Below are positions 46,601 to 54,995 of a stretch of 64,000 bases of DNA, one piece after another. The notes below the pieces were generated by a model that ran no database searches, was not told the origin of the DNA, and was given only the letters and a program-made list of their open reading frames with translations. The stretch is from Zafaria ginkgonis. GTDB taxonomy: Bacteria; Actinomycetota; Actinomycetes; Actinomycetales; Micrococcaceae. The stretch covers positions 186,001-250,000 of the forward strand of contig NZ_BAABEO010000012.1 in assembly GCF_039540195.1 (NCBI RefSeq), given 5' to 3'. The translations under genes were made by a program, and so were the position numbers. Position 1 is the stretch's first letter; the number at the start of each line of letters is the position of its first letter.

Positions 46601-48479
46601 GAGCGGGGACGTCTTCGGCAACGGGATGCTCCTGTCCCGGCACGTGCGCCTGGTGGCGGCCTTCGACCACCGCCATATCTTCCTGGACCCCAACCCGGAC
46701 CCGGAGGCCTCCTTCACCGAGCGCGAGCGCCTGTTCGCCCTGCCCCGCTCCAGCTGGGAGGACTACGACGCCTCCCTGATCAGCGAGGGAGGCGGCATCC
46801 ACCCGCGCAGCGCCAAGTCCGTGCCGGTTTCCGAAGCCGTGCGCGAGGTCCTCGGCCTGCCCGCCGGCACCGAGCGGCTCTCCCCGCCGGACCTGCTGCG
46901 GGCGATCCTCGCCGCACCGGTGGACCTGCTCTACAACGGCGGCATCGGCACCTACGTGAAGGCCTCCACCGAAACGAACATCCAGGTCGGCGACCGCGCC
47001 AACGACGCCATCCGCGTGGACGGCCGCGACCTGCGGGCCCGCGTGGTCGGCGAGGGCGGAAACCTCGGCATGACCCAGCTCGGCCGCGTCGAGGCGGCCC
47101 TCAACGGGGTGCTGCTCAACACCGACGCGATCGACAACTCCGCCGGCGTCGACTGCTCCGACCACGAGGTCAACATCAAGATCCTCGTGGACCGCATGGT
47201 CGAGGCCGGCAAGTTCGACGCCGCCGACCGCACCGGCTTCCTGCACTCGATGACCGACGACGTCGCCAGGCTGGTGCTGCGCACCAACATCGACCAGAAC
47301 GTCCTGCTCCTGAACGAGAAGCAGCGCCTGGCCGAATGGAGCCCCAGCTTCGAGCGCTTCATGGACTGGCTGGAGGTCGCCGCCGACCTGGACCGGGAGA
47401 TCGAGTTCCTTCCCGGCAACGCGGAACTCGAGGCGCGGCTGGCCCGGGGCCAGGAACTGACCGCCCCCGAGCTGTCGGTGCTGGTCGCCTACGCGAAGAT
47501 CCAGCTGAGCCGGGCGCTCGCCGCCAGCGACCTGCACGAGGACCCGTACTTCGCGGGCACCCTGGTGCGGTACTTCCCGGAACAAATCGCCGAACGCTTC
47601 GGTGCCGACGTGCAGTCCCACCCGCTGCGCCGGGAGATCATCGCCACGGTGGTGGCCAACGACATGGTCAACCTGGGCGGGATCACCTACGCCTTCCGGG
47701 TCATGGAGGAAACCGGCGCCGCGGAGCACGCCGTCGCCCGCGCCTTCGTGGCGCTGCGGGAGATCTACGACCTGGACGGCTTCGCCGAGGACGTGCGCGC
47801 GCTGCCGGCCGGGTTCCCGACGGACAAGTGGTGCCGCATGCAGCTGGACCAGCGCCGGCTGCTGGACCGCGCCACCCGCTGGCTCATCAACCACTCCGAG
47901 GGAGGCCGCACGGTCGGGGAGGACATCGCCGCGTACCGCGACACGGTGGCCGGGCTGCGGGCCGAGCTGGGCGGCCTGCTGCGTGGCCGCGATGCGACCC
48001 GCACCGCCGAATGGAAGGCCGAGGCGCTCGGCTGGGGCGCCCCCGAGGACGTCGCCGACCGCTGGGCGATGGCCTTCGAGAGCTTCTCGCTGCTGGACGT
48101 CGCCCGGCTGGCCGCCGAGACCGGACAGCCGGCCCGCGACGTCGCCGCCGTGTACTACGCGGTCTTCGACCGCTTCGGCGTCGACTCGCTGCTGGAACGG
48201 ATCACCAACCTGCCCCGCCAGGACCGCTGGCAGGCGCTGGCCCGCGCGGCCCTGCGCGACGACCTCTACTCGACCGTGGCGGACATCGCCCGGGCCGCGA
48301 TGGAGGCGGCTCCGGACACCACCGACCCGGTGGTGAGGCTGGACACGTGGGGCGAACGGAACGCCGAGGGCCTGGGGCGTGCTATGAATATGTTCGACGA
48401 AGTCAGCAGGCTCGAACGTGACGACATGGCGTCGCTGTCGGTGGCCCTGCGGCTGCTGCGATCGATCGTACGGAGGTAA
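43656..48479 (+). CDS. NAD-specific glutamate dehydrogenase, large (180-kDa) class
   Basis: 1607 aa. It deaminates glutamate to 2-oxoglutarate with NAD+, a catabolic route. The length and layout fit the L_180 class: N-terminal ACT-like regulatory segments (VAYVVTDDMPFLVDSVTAEIVRQKHGIN), a middle catalytic domain with YSPRVEGTHLRFGDVARGGLRWSDRREDFRTE and the substrate lysine region (KNAVIVPTGAKGGF), then a nucleotide-binding part (VVGVGDMSGDVFGNGML, VVGEGGNLGMTQLGR) and a helical C-terminus. A GGAGG site precedes ATG. It is followed by a PdtaS-like kinase four bases on. A long antisense frame across it is a GC artefact. Confidence 0.96.
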   Translation: MSTGSRTPDQFIADILSPDFVESYYGHLAPEDAAAYPPEELPARVEAHLRVGLTRDPGEAVVSVEPSGANAVAYVVTDDMPFLVDSVTAEIVRQKHGINLVVHPILVATRNRETHELTGLRPVPTHAPVASGDTAALADLSQFFDGGSHSRLESWIAIEIGGSPDEEQTELLVAGIERILADVKVCVEDWQAMRNKAHEIADNLGWIHGADSIPDLHTASDLLRWLDDGNFTFLGYREYDLATEEGKDVLRARQESSLGLMRRSGGGGVQHLTESGRAKARERRALIITKANSRSTVHRPVYLDYVGIKSFDSQGNVSGERRFIGLFASGAYTRSVRSVPVVRDKVDAVLKASGFAPDSHSGKDLLTILETYPRDELFQTEVEDLHETVTGMLALQERRRTSLFVRPDVYGRFMSAFVFLPRDRYTTSVRLRVEEELRKAYDAESMDFEVRMSESSLVRLFYRIRLRRRGDFPVVDRAELEHRLERAVRSWPEGIDEVVRRRYPADQAPLVSRRWAEAFPPAYRVHFEVEDALEDIARFGAYDDPAHRGPVLRVYRPKDADAEEDARLKLYLTEPVSLSQILPVLHNLGLRVLDEKPFEVSRGDGRQLFLYDLGLFYPEGVDPLRTETLLSEAWAAVALDRAESDPFDRLILKEGIHWRQVAVLRAYTKYLRQLGVPNSYGFVADTVLANPAAARALVTLFESLFDPALDESTRPEAVEAARAALAAGLEQVPTLDADRLLRRLAEVIEATLRTNHYQGTDHLAFKLDPARIGGAPFPRPKYEIWVYSPRVEGTHLRFGDVARGGLRWSDRREDFRTEILGLVKAQVVKNAVIVPTGAKGGFFAKRLPDPAVDRAAWMAEGQAAYRIFIRALLDVTDNLVAGPDGEKVVPPRDVVRRDGDDTYLVVAADKGTASFSDIANAISLETGHWLGDAFASGGSVGYDHKAMGITARGAWESVRRHFFELGLDTQTEDFTVVGVGDMSGDVFGNGMLLSRHVRLVAAFDHRHIFLDPNPDPEASFTERERLFALPRSSWEDYDASLISEGGGIHPRSAKSVPVSEAVREVLGLPAGTERLSPPDLLRAILAAPVDLLYNGGIGTYVKASTETNIQVGDRANDAIRVDGRDLRARVVGEGGNLGMTQLGRVEAALNGVLLNTDAIDNSAGVDCSDHEVNIKILVDRMVEAGKFDAADRTGFLHSMTDDVARLVLRTNIDQNVLLLNEKQRLAEWSPSFERFMDWLEVAADLDREIEFLPGNAELEARLARGQELTAPELSVLVAYAKIQLSRALAASDLHEDPYFAGTLVRYFPEQIAERFGADVQSHPLRREIIATVVANDMVNLGGITYAFRVMEETGAAEHAVARAFVALREIYDLDGFAEDVRALPAGFPTDKWCRMQLDQRRLLDRATRWLINHSEGGRTVGEDIAAYRDTVAGLRAELGGLLRGRDATRTAEWKAEALGWGAPEDVADRWAMAFESFSLLDVARLAAETGQPARDVAAVYYAVFDRFGVDSLLERITNLPRQDRWQALARAALRDDLYSTVADIARAAMEAAPDTTDPVVRLDTWGERNAEGLGRAMNMFDEVSRLERDDMASLSVALRLLRSIVRR

Positions 48480-48482
48480 CAC

Positions 48483-49958
48483 TTGGCCATCTTCACGGAC
48501 GCCATTCGGGAACACGCCGACTTCGCTCCGGGGGATGAGGAATGGCTCCACCTGCTGGTGGGGGACTGGCAACTGGTCGCGGACCTCGCGTTCGCGGACT
48601 TGGTGCTGTGGTTCCCCGCGCCGGAGGGGACGTACGTGGCGCTGGCCCACGTGCGCCCCTCCACCACGCACACCGTCTTCCACACCGACTTCGTGGGGGA
48701 GCGGATCCGCCGCGACCTCAAGCCGCTGGTGGAGAAGGCGTGGAGCACCCGGCAGGTGCAGCGGGCCGACGAGGACCACTGGACCCGCGAGGCCGCCATG
48801 CGGATCGAGGCCGTCCCGTTCGTGCGGGACGGCCGTCCGCTGGCGGTGGTCACCTGCCACCAGGACCTCTCCAACCAGCGCATGCCCTCCCGGCTGGAGA
48901 TGACCTACCGCCAGTGCGCCCAGGACCTGCTTCGGATGGGCACCCAGGGCCTGTGGCCGGACTTCGCCAGCCCCACCGAGTCCCGCCGCGGGGCCCCGCG
49001 CGTGGGCGACGGCCTGATCCGCCTCGACGCCGAAGGGATCGTGCAGTACGCCAGCCCCAACGGCGTCTCGGCGTTCCGCCGCCTCGGCGGCGTGGACAGC
49101 CTCGAGGGCCGTTCGCTGGCGGAGGTCACCACCGGCCTGCTCACCGACCGCCGGATGGTCGACGAGACGCTGCCGCTGGTGGTCACCGGCCGCATGCCCT
49201 GGCGCACCGAGCTGGAGTCCAAGGGCGTGTGCCTGTCGCTGCGGGCCATCCCGCTGCGCGACAACAACCGCCGCTACGGCGCGCTGGTGCTCTGCCGCGA
49301 CGTGACCGAGCTGCGCCGGCGGGAGATGGAGCTGCTCTCCAAGGACGCGACCATCCGCGAGATCCACCACCGGGTCAAGAACAACCTGCAGACCGTTGCG
49401 GCGCTGCTGCGCATGCAGTCCCGCCGCATGCGCAGCGAAGAGGGCAAGCAGGGCCTGGAACAGGCAATGCGCCGGGTGTCCACGATCGCGCTCGTCCACG
49501 AGACGCTCTCCCAGGGCCTGACCCAGAACGTGGACTTCGACGGGCTCATCGACCGGCAGTTCCGCCTCGCGGCGGAGGTCGCCTCGCCCGGGCAGTCGGT
49601 GCGCACGGAGCGCACCGGCAGCTTCGGCGAGGTGCCCAGCGAACTGGCGACCCCGCTGTCATTGGTGATCAACGAACTGGTATCCAACGCCGTCGAACAC
49701 GGCCTGCGCGAAAGGGGCGGCACGGTCAGCCTGGCCGCCGAGCGCGGCACCGGCCCCGACGGGTCGGACCGTCTGCGCGTGGCGGTGTCCGATGACGGCG
49801 TCGGCCTGCCCGCCGAGCCGCGCAGCGAGGGCCTGGGCCTGCAGATCGTGCGCACGCTGGTCACCAGCGAGCTCGGCGGCACCATCGAGTGGGAATCCCG
49901 GCCGGGCGGCGGCACCCGCGTGGTGCTGGACATGCCGGTGGAGGCGCGCCAGCCGTAG
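48483..49958 (+). CDS. sensor histidine kinase, PdtaS-like (HisKA_2)
   Basis: 491 aa, cytoplasmic (no membrane helix). An N-terminal GAF-like domain (TDAIREHADFAPGDEEWLHLL...), a PAS-like domain (RVGDGLIRLDAEGIVQYASPNGVSAFRRLG), the HisKA_2 dimerisation domain with IHHRVKNNLQTVAALL (phospho-His H295 or H296), and an HATPase with NELVSNAVEHG and DDGVGLP. PdtaS with its RNA-binding regulator PdtaR controls antitermination in mycobacteria; no pdtaR is in the window. TTG start, with GGAGG eight nt upstream; it may be co-transcribed with glutamate dehydrogenase. A strong terminator follows. Confidence 0.92.
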   Translation: MAIFTDAIREHADFAPGDEEWLHLLVGDWQLVADLAFADLVLWFPAPEGTYVALAHVRPSTTHTVFHTDFVGERIRRDLKPLVEKAWSTRQVQRADEDHWTREAAMRIEAVPFVRDGRPLAVVTCHQDLSNQRMPSRLEMTYRQCAQDLLRMGTQGLWPDFASPTESRRGAPRVGDGLIRLDAEGIVQYASPNGVSAFRRLGGVDSLEGRSLAEVTTGLLTDRRMVDETLPLVVTGRMPWRTELESKGVCLSLRAIPLRDNNRRYGALVLCRDVTELRRREMELLSKDATIREIHHRVKNNLQTVAALLRMQSRRMRSEEGKQGLEQAMRRVSTIALVHETLSQGLTQNVDFDGLIDRQFRLAAEVASPGQSVRTERTGSFGEVPSELATPLSLVINELVSNAVEHGLRERGGTVSLAAERGTGPDGSDRLRVAVSDDGVGLPAEPRSEGLGLQIVRTLVTSELGGTIEWESRPGGGTRVVLDMPVEARQP

Positions 49959-49973
49959 GCGTGCCGGCAGCTG

Positions 49974-50022
49974 ACACAAGAGCGCGGGCGGGGCATTGGA
50001 TGCCTCGCCCGCGCTCTTGTGT
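49974..50022. terminator. strong bidirectional terminator hairpin
   Basis: A 23-bp stem (49974-49996 with 50000-50022) with one G-T pair and a 3-nt loop, between the convergent PdtaS-like and LysM-transglycosylase genes. It is among the strongest hairpins in the window. Confidence 0.88.
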
Positions 50023-50046
50023 CCAGTTGCGTTTACCGGCCCTGGG

Positions 50047-51342
50047 TCAGCTGAAGTCCTTCTTGAGGGCGAGGACGCTGGCGACGTAGCGCTTGGTGTC
50101 GCTGAACATGCCGTACTTCCGCACCGAGGCCTGGCCCTGGTAGTAGGAGGCGATGCCGATCTTCTCGGTGGCGCTGGTGCGCTGCAGGGCCCGGATGATC
50201 GCGACGCCGGCGACGGCGTTGTCGTAGGGGTTGAGCAGGTCCAGCTTGCGTCCCACCAGTTGGGAGGCCCACTCGCCGGAGGCCGGGATGACCTGCATCG
50301 CGCCGATCGCGTTGGCGGGGGAGACGGCGGACATGCTGAAGCCGGACTCCTGGTAGGCGTGGGCCAGGGCCAGCGCGGGGTTGACGCCCATCTGCCGGGC
50401 GGTGGAGGCGATGATCGACTTCATCCCCGCACGGCTGGGCAGGTTCCGGGAGAGCAGGATGGCCTTGTTCCGGTTGGCCGAGGCCACCGTCGTCGCCGGG
50501 TAGGTGTAGTGCAGGAAGGTGCTCGGCACCAGTTGGTTGCTCGCCGTCGTCGTCGAGGAGCCGGAGACCTTCAGCTTCTGGCCGGGGAAGATGGTCGAGG
50601 TCGACTTCAGCCCGTTGGCCTTGAGCAGGGTGCTCAGGCCCATGCCGCGCTTGGCGGCGATGCCGGAGAGGGTGTCCCCGGAGGCCACCGTGTAGGTGCC
50701 GGACACGGAGGTGCCGCCCGTGGAGGCCGCCGACGAGGCGGAGCCGGAGACCTTCAGCTTCTGGCCGGGGTAGATGGTCGAGGTCGACTTCAGCCCGTTG
50801 GCCTTGAGCAGGGTGCTCAGGCCCATGCCGCGCTTGGCGGCGATGCCGGAGAGGGTGTCCCCGGAGGCCACCGTGTAGGTGCCGGCCGACGCGGCGGCGC
50901 TGGTGCCCGCCGTCGCGGACGACCCTGAGCGCAGCGTGAGCCGCTGGCCCACGTAGATCCGGTTGGCCGAGGCCAGTCCGTTGAGCTTGACGATGCTCGC
51001 CACGCCCACGCCGTGCTTCTGGGCGATGGCCGAGAGCGTGTCGCCGGACTTCACCACAACGCTTGCCGCGGCCGCGGTGGCGACGGTGACGCGGGACGGC
51101 ACCTGGGAGGCCACCAGGTGGGACGCGATGCGGTCCTGGGCGGCGGCGATGTTGGCCCCGGTGGCGGCCTTGGGCGCCAGGAAGGAGGGGGCTGCCGGTT
51201 CGGAGGCCAGCGCCGGGGCGGCCGTGCCGAGGGCCGACAGGACGACGGCGGGAATCGCCGCGGCGGCGACGGCGCCGTGGCGCGAGCGGCCGGCCTGGCG
51301 AACACGGGGCAGTGCGGAGGCGGTCATGGCGGAGTCTGTCAT
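50047..51342 (-). CDS. LysM/lytic transglycosylase secreted protein
   Basis: 431 aa. A Sec-type signal (RRRHG-type basic start, hydrophobic 22-45, cleavage near ALAS) is followed by three LysM peptidoglycan-binding domains (about 95-138, 155-198, 216-259). The C-terminal lysozyme-like transglycosylase domain (about 305-430) has AYQESGF with the catalytic glutamate E332 and IGAMQVIPASG. It probably cleaves glycan strands during growth or division. LysM2 and LysM3 are almost identical at DNA level, a recent duplication. The promoter region contains GTGACTC direct repeats. Such cell-wall hydrolases are typical MtrA targets, but no MtrA site was identified. Confidence 0.92.
   Translation of the reverse strand: MTDSAMTASALPRVRQAGRSRHGAVAAAAIPAVVLSALGTAAPALASEPAAPSFLAPKAATGANIAAAQDRIASHLVASQVPSRVTVATAAAASVVVKSGDTLSAIAQKHGVGVASIVKLNGLASANRIYVGQRLTLRSGSSATAGTSAAASAGTYTVASGDTLSGIAAKRGMGLSTLLKANGLKSTSTIYPGQKLKVSGSASSAASTGGTSVSGTYTVASGDTLSGIAAKRGMGLSTLLKANGLKSTSTIFPGQKLKVSGSSTTTASNQLVPSTFLHYTYPATTVASANRNKAILLSRNLPSRAGMKSIIASTARQMGVNPALALAHAYQESGFSMSAVSPANAIGAMQVIPASGEWASQLVGRKLDLLNPYDNAVAGVAIIRALQRTSATEKIGIASYYQGQASVRKYGMFSDTKRYVASVLALKKDFS
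50561..50885 (-). repeat. 183-bp-period duplication encoding LysM2 and LysM3
   Basis: About 142 bp at 50561-50702 and 50744-50885 match with a single difference seen (Tyr to Phe codon). The spacers between domains differ. This indicates a recent in-frame domain duplication. Confidence 0.9.
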
Positions 51343-51417
51343 GTAACGGATCCTCTGGTCGTGTTGGCGGCGTCAGCCGCGTCGCACGCGTCGTCCCGGG
51401 CCGGGTTGACGGCCCAA

Positions 51418-51463
51418 GTGACTCGTGTGACTCAAGTTGCGAGTGTTACTCCTGTGAATGTAC
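51418..51463. promoter_or_regulatory. GTGACTC direct repeats upstream of the transglycosylase gene
   Basis: GTGACTC at 51418 and 51427 (9-bp period), then GTGTTACTC (51443-51451) and GTGAATGTAC (51454-51463), about 75-120 bp upstream of the minus-strand start. A candidate operator in the 212-bp gap shared with the Rv2175c-family gene. Confidence 0.4.
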
Positions 51464-51554
51464 ACCACGGGCCCGGCGGGGAAAACCCGTATTCCGGGAG
51501 GGACATGGGGGGTGTGTCGCGCATGGGGGGTCCCTGATGTGGCAATCTGGAGCG

Positions 51555-51914
51555 GTGAGCACTCTCGAAGAACTTGTGGCCGACTGGCTGCCCCTGCCCG
51601 ACCTCGCCGACCAGCTCGGCGTCAACATCAAGAAGGTCCACAGCCTGCTGGACGAGCGCGCCGTGGTGGCCGCCCGCGTAGAGCTCGGCGACAAGCGCGT
51701 GCGTGCCGTCCCCGCAGCGTTCGTGCAGGACGGGCACCTGGTCGACGCCCTGAAGGGCACCATCTCCGTCCTGGTCGATTCCGGCTTCACGGACGAGGAA
51801 CTGCTGCTGTGGCTGTTCACCCCGGACGAGTCCCTGCCGGGCACGCCCATCCAGGCGCTGCGCGAGGGACGCAAGACGGAGATCCGCCGCCGCGCCCAGG
51901 CCCTGGCCTGGTAG
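51555..51914 (+). CDS. Rv2175c-family DNA-binding protein
   Basis: 119 aa. A winged-helix-like start (LVADWLPLPDLADQLGVNIKKVHSLLDERAVVAAR) followed by a domain with VQDGHLVDALKGTISVLVDSGFTDEELLLWLFTPDESLPGTPIQALREGRKTEIRRRAQALAW, the Rv2175c pattern. The M. tuberculosis protein binds DNA and is a substrate of the Ser/Thr kinase PknL. GTG 51555 was chosen (GGAG just upstream); ATG 51537 is an alternative that adds six residues. A 14-bp-period duplication includes its stop codon. No Ser/Thr kinase gene is near. Confidence 0.88.
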   Translation: MSTLEELVADWLPLPDLADQLGVNIKKVHSLLDERAVVAARVELGDKRVRAVPAAFVQDGHLVDALKGTISVLVDSGFTDEELLLWLFTPDESLPGTPIQALREGRKTEIRRRAQALAW

Positions 51915-51932
51915 CCGAAGCCTGGTAGCCGG

Positions 51933-51949
51933 CTGCCCCTAGGGGGCAG
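51933..51949. terminator. short convergent terminator hairpin
   Basis: Seven-bp stem (51933-51939 with 51943-51949), 3-nt loop, in the 47-bp gap between the convergent Rv2175c-family and polyprenyl synthase genes. Confidence 0.55.
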
Positions 51950-51961
51950 GGGGCGCGGCGT

Positions 51962-53086
51962 TCATGAGGTGCGGCGGATGGCCGCCTCCCCGAGTCCGCG
52001 CAGCGCCCCACGCACCGGTTCGGCCACCGGCAGCCGCTCCAGCGCGTCGAAGCCGGAGCCGGAGAGCTCGGAGATCGCGCCCTCGGTGGCCGCCAGCGCG
52101 CCGCAGCCGCGCAGGATCGCGCACATGCGGCCGACCTCCTGGGTGGAGAGGTCCTCCGCGCCGAGCCGCTCCTGGATGAACCCGCGGTCGGCGTCGCCGG
52201 CCAGCAGCAGGGCGTGGGCAATCAGCTCGGTGCGCTTGCCTTCGCGCAGGTCGTCCCCGGCGGGCTTGCCGGTTTCGGCCGGATCGCCGAAGACGCCCAG
52301 CACGTCGTCGCGCAACTGGAACGCCTCGCCCAGCGGCAGGGCGAACTCCGAGTAGGCGCGCTGCAGCGGTTCCGGGGCCCCGGCCAGGGCCCCGCCCAGC
52401 AGGACCGGGTTCTCCACCGAATACTTCGCGGACTTGTAGCGGACCACGGTGCGGGCCCGGGCGACGGCGTGCTCGGGGCCGTAGGTGGGTCCGGCGGACT
52501 CCTCCAGCACGTCCAGGTACTGCCCGGCCATGACCTGCATCCGCATGGTGTCGAACACCGCGCGGGCGGCCGGAGGCACCGGAACGATGGTGCCGAAGAG
52601 CTGTTCGCTGTAGGACAGGCACAGGTCCCCGGCCAGCACCGCGGCCGCCTCGCCGAACCGGCCCCCGTCGCGGTGCCACGCACGCGAGCGGTGCAGCGCC
52701 TCGAAGCGGCGGTGCACGCTGGGCTGTCCGCGGCGCGTGTCGGAACGGTCGATCAGGTCGTCGTGGATCAGCGCCGCGGCCTGGAACAGCTCCAGCGCCG
52801 CCCCGGCCTGGACGATCGTCGGGTCCGCCGGATCGCCACCGGCCCCCAGGAAGCCCCAAAACGCGAAGAGCGGGCGCAGCCGCTTTCCGCCGCGGACCAG
52901 CGCGCGGATGCTGCCCACCAGCTCGACGGCGTCGGCGGAGATTTCGCCGATCGTGCCTGCCTGGCCCTCCAGGAAGGAGTCCAGGGCCGCATTGACGCGG
53001 CCGGCGAAGTCGGCGGACAGCTCCGCCGCCGTGGCCCTGGGGGCGGTGTGCGTGGTGGGCTGCGGGGCGTGCGGGTGCTCGGTCAT
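51962..53086 (-). CDS. polyprenyl (geranylgeranyl-type) diphosphate synthase
   Basis: 374 aa. It condenses isopentenyl diphosphate onto allylic diphosphates to make the chain for menaquinone, carotenoids or other lipids. First Asp-rich motif DDLID at 109-113 (ALIHDDLIDRSDTRRGQPSVH), second motif LRDDVLGVFGD, and the KR/GK region GGKRLRPLFAF. The chain length cannot be read reliably from the residues before the first motif. ATG 53086 is the first sensible start; the long frame above is a shadow of dinB. The stop is 47 bp from the Rv2175c-family gene. Confidence 0.94.
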   Translation of the reverse strand: MTEHPHAPQPTTHTAPRATAAELSADFAGRVNAALDSFLEGQAGTIGEISADAVELVGSIRALVRGGKRLRPLFAFWGFLGAGGDPADPTIVQAGAALELFQAAALIHDDLIDRSDTRRGQPSVHRRFEALHRSRAWHRDGGRFGEAAAVLAGDLCLSYSEQLFGTIVPVPPAARAVFDTMRMQVMAGQYLDVLEESAGPTYGPEHAVARARTVVRYKSAKYSVENPVLLGGALAGAPEPLQRAYSEFALPLGEAFQLRDDVLGVFGDPAETGKPAGDDLREGKRTELIAHALLLAGDADRGFIQERLGAEDLSTQEVGRMCAILRGCGALAATEGAISELSGSGFDALERLPVAEPVRGALRGLGEAAIRRTS

Positions 53087-53179
53087 GGCGTCAATCTGTT
53101 GCGGGGACGGGCTACAAGCCCCACTGTATCCGCAGCCCCCCGCAATCGCCCGCCCGCGCCAGACCGCCCGCGCAAGACA

Positions 53180-53185
53180 TAGCAT
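53180..53185 (+). promoter_or_regulatory. leaderless promoter -10 (TAGCAT) of dinB
   Basis: TAGCAT, six bases, then ATG 53192. It is the best leaderless fit besides the cysteine desulfurase gene. No LexA box was recognised upstream. Confidence 0.6.
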
Positions 53186-53191
53186 GGTGGC

Positions 53192-54397
53192 ATGACGGAC
53201 GGTGCACGGGAGCGGGCGATCCTGCACGTGGACATGGACGCGTTCTACGTGTCCGTGGAGCTGCTCTCCCGCCCGGACCTGGCCGGACGGCAGGTGATCG
53301 TGGGCCACGCGGGGGAGCGGTCGGTGGTGCTGTCCGCCTCCTACCCCTGCCGCGCGCTCGGGGTCAGCTCCGCGATGCCGATGACCGCCGCCGTGCGGAT
53401 GGCCCCGCGGGCCGTGGTGCTGGAACCGAACATGGCCGCCTATCGGCACTACTCCGGGCGCATCATGGCGATCTTCCGCGAGGTGACCCCGCTGGTGGAG
53501 CAGGTCAGCGTCGACGAGGCCTTCCTGGACGTCACGGGGAGCCTGCGCCGGCTGGGGCACCCCCAGGCCATCGGGGAGATGCTCAGGCGCAGGATCCGGA
53601 CCGAACTGGGGCTGCCGGCCAGCGTGGGCATCGCCCGCAACAAGTTCGTCGCCAAGGTGGCCTCCACCCATGCCAAGCCGGACGGCCTGCTGGCGGTGCC
53701 GCCCGCACGGACCGCACAGTTCCTGCAGTCCCTGCCGGTGCGTTCCCTGTGGGGCGTGGGGGAGCGGACCGCGCGGGTGCTGTCCGACGCCGGGATCGCC
53801 ACCGTTGCGGACCTCGCGCAGATGCCGGTCCGCACGCTCGAGCGGATGCTCGGAGCCCACGGGCCGCAGCTGCATGCCCTGGCCTGGGGACTGGACGACC
53901 GTCCGGTGGAGCCGGTCCGCGTGGAAAAGAGCATCGGCGCCGAGGAGACGTTCGAGCGGGACGTCTCCGACCCCGACGCGCTCCGGCGCGAACTGCTGCG
54001 GCTGTCCCACAGGGTGGCGGAGCGCCTGCGTGCCTCCGGACGCGAGGCCGGAACGGTGGTCCTGAAGGTGCGCTACGCCGACTTCTCCACCATCACCCGC
54101 AGCCGCCGCCTGGCCCAGCCCGCCGGTGCCGCACCCGCCGTGCACCAGGCCGCCGAAGCCCTCCTTGACGCCCTCGGCACGCTGCCGCAGCCCGTTCGGC
54201 TGCTCGGCGTGCGCGCCGAGCAACTCGTGGAGTCCACCGGCTACCAATTGAGCATCGAGCGCAGCGAAGGCAACTGGCGGCAGGCGGAGGAGGCCATGGA
54301 CCGGATCCGCGCCCGCTTCCCGCAGGGGGCGGTCCGGCCCGCCACGCTGCTGGCTGGCCGGGAACCCTTCGCGGGGCAGGCAGAGGCCGACGCATAG
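53192..54397 (+). CDS. dinB: DNA polymerase IV
   Basis: 401 aa, a Y-family translesion polymerase. The palm has ILHVDMDAFYVSVELL (first metal aspartates) and VSVDEAFLDVT (D-E catalytic pair). The thumb/helix-hairpin-helix region is LWGVGERTARVLSDAGIATVADLA, and the little-finger domain follows. The C-terminus has no clear clamp-binding pentapeptide (it ends REPFAGQAEADA), although such motifs are short and variable. Leaderless start at ATG 53192. It is divergent from the polyprenyl synthase gene. Confidence 0.94.
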   Translation: MTDGARERAILHVDMDAFYVSVELLSRPDLAGRQVIVGHAGERSVVLSASYPCRALGVSSAMPMTAAVRMAPRAVVLEPNMAAYRHYSGRIMAIFREVTPLVEQVSVDEAFLDVTGSLRRLGHPQAIGEMLRRRIRTELGLPASVGIARNKFVAKVASTHAKPDGLLAVPPARTAQFLQSLPVRSLWGVGERTARVLSDAGIATVADLAQMPVRTLERMLGAHGPQLHALAWGLDDRPVEPVRVEKSIGAEETFERDVSDPDALRRELLRLSHRVAERLRASGREAGTVVLKVRYADFSTITRSRRLAQPAGAAPAVHQAAEALLDALGTLPQPVRLLGVRAEQLVESTGYQLSIERSEGNWRQAEEAMDRIRARFPQGAVRPATLLAGREPFAGQAEADA

Positions 54398-54475
54398 GGC
54401 CCGCGTGAGGGGGCGCGCCGCGCCGCATATCACACTCAAACTACCGCACTTCGGCACTGCGGGACTATCCTTGAA

Positions 54476-54481
54476 CCACTA
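54476..54481 (+). promoter_or_regulatory. candidate -10 (TATCCT) of the DUF3040 gene
   Basis: TATCCT lies 116 nt upstream of ATG 54598, without a clear -35. The leader would be about 110 nt. Confidence 0.35.
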
Positions 54482-54597
54482 GAGCGTAGTGGTGCGGCCG
54501 CATGGTCCGGGGGAACTTTTCCGGGGAGGCGGACGTTGCACCCCCAAAGGGCCGCATCGAGGCGTACCGAAGGAACGAAGGGACGGGGGAAGGGACC

Positions 54598-54963
54598 ATG
54601 CCGCTTTCCGAGCACGAGCAGCGACTCCTGGAGCAACTGGAGAAGCAGTTGCACGAGGATCACCGTTTCGCCTCCTCCATGAAATCCGCCGCGGGCCCGG
54701 GAGGATACTCGACCCGCAACATCGCGATCGGCTCCTTGGTGGCCGTCGCGGGCATCATCGTGCTGCTGTTCGGCATCTCCGGCCAACTGATCCCGTTAGG
54801 CGTCCTGGGCTTTGCGGCCATGTGCGCCGGCGTGTACATCGCCCTGTCCAAGGCGGGCATGCGCTCCTCGTCCGGCCGGAAGGCGGGCAAGGGCAAGGGC
54901 AAGACCTCCTTCATGCACGACCTGGACCGCAAGTGGGACGAGCGGCGGCGCGGCGACGAGTAG
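54598..54963 (+). CDS. DUF3040 membrane protein
   Basis: 121 aa. It begins MPLSEHEQRLLEQLEKQLHEDHRFASS, the DUF3040 signature, followed by two membrane helices (about 42-62 and 68-86) and a basic Lys/Arg/Gly tail ending DLDRKWDERRRGDE. Function unknown. It regularly lies just before mraZ in actinobacteria, as here. A GGGGAAGGG ribosome-binding site precedes ATG. The terminator after it separates it from the mra operon. Confidence 0.9.
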   Translation: MPLSEHEQRLLEQLEKQLHEDHRFASSMKSAAGPGGYSTRNIAIGSLVAVAGIIVLLFGISGQLIPLGVLGFAAMCAGVYIALSKAGMRSSSGRKAGKGKGKTSFMHDLDRKWDERRRGDE

Positions 54964-54995
54964 TCCCGGCCCCGCCAGCAACGCCCCCAGCACCG

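Noticed and set aside
43635..49499. A 1954-aa open frame on the minus strand across glutamate dehydrogenase and the kinase
   Set aside because: The plus-strand genes have clear domains, and the antisense product is a His/Gly/Val-rich shadow from GC-biased codons.
51343..51417. A c-di-AMP (ydaO-type) riboswitch before the transglycosylase gene, as seen in some rpf genes
   Set aside because: The conserved ydaO core sequences were not found and the leader is too short.
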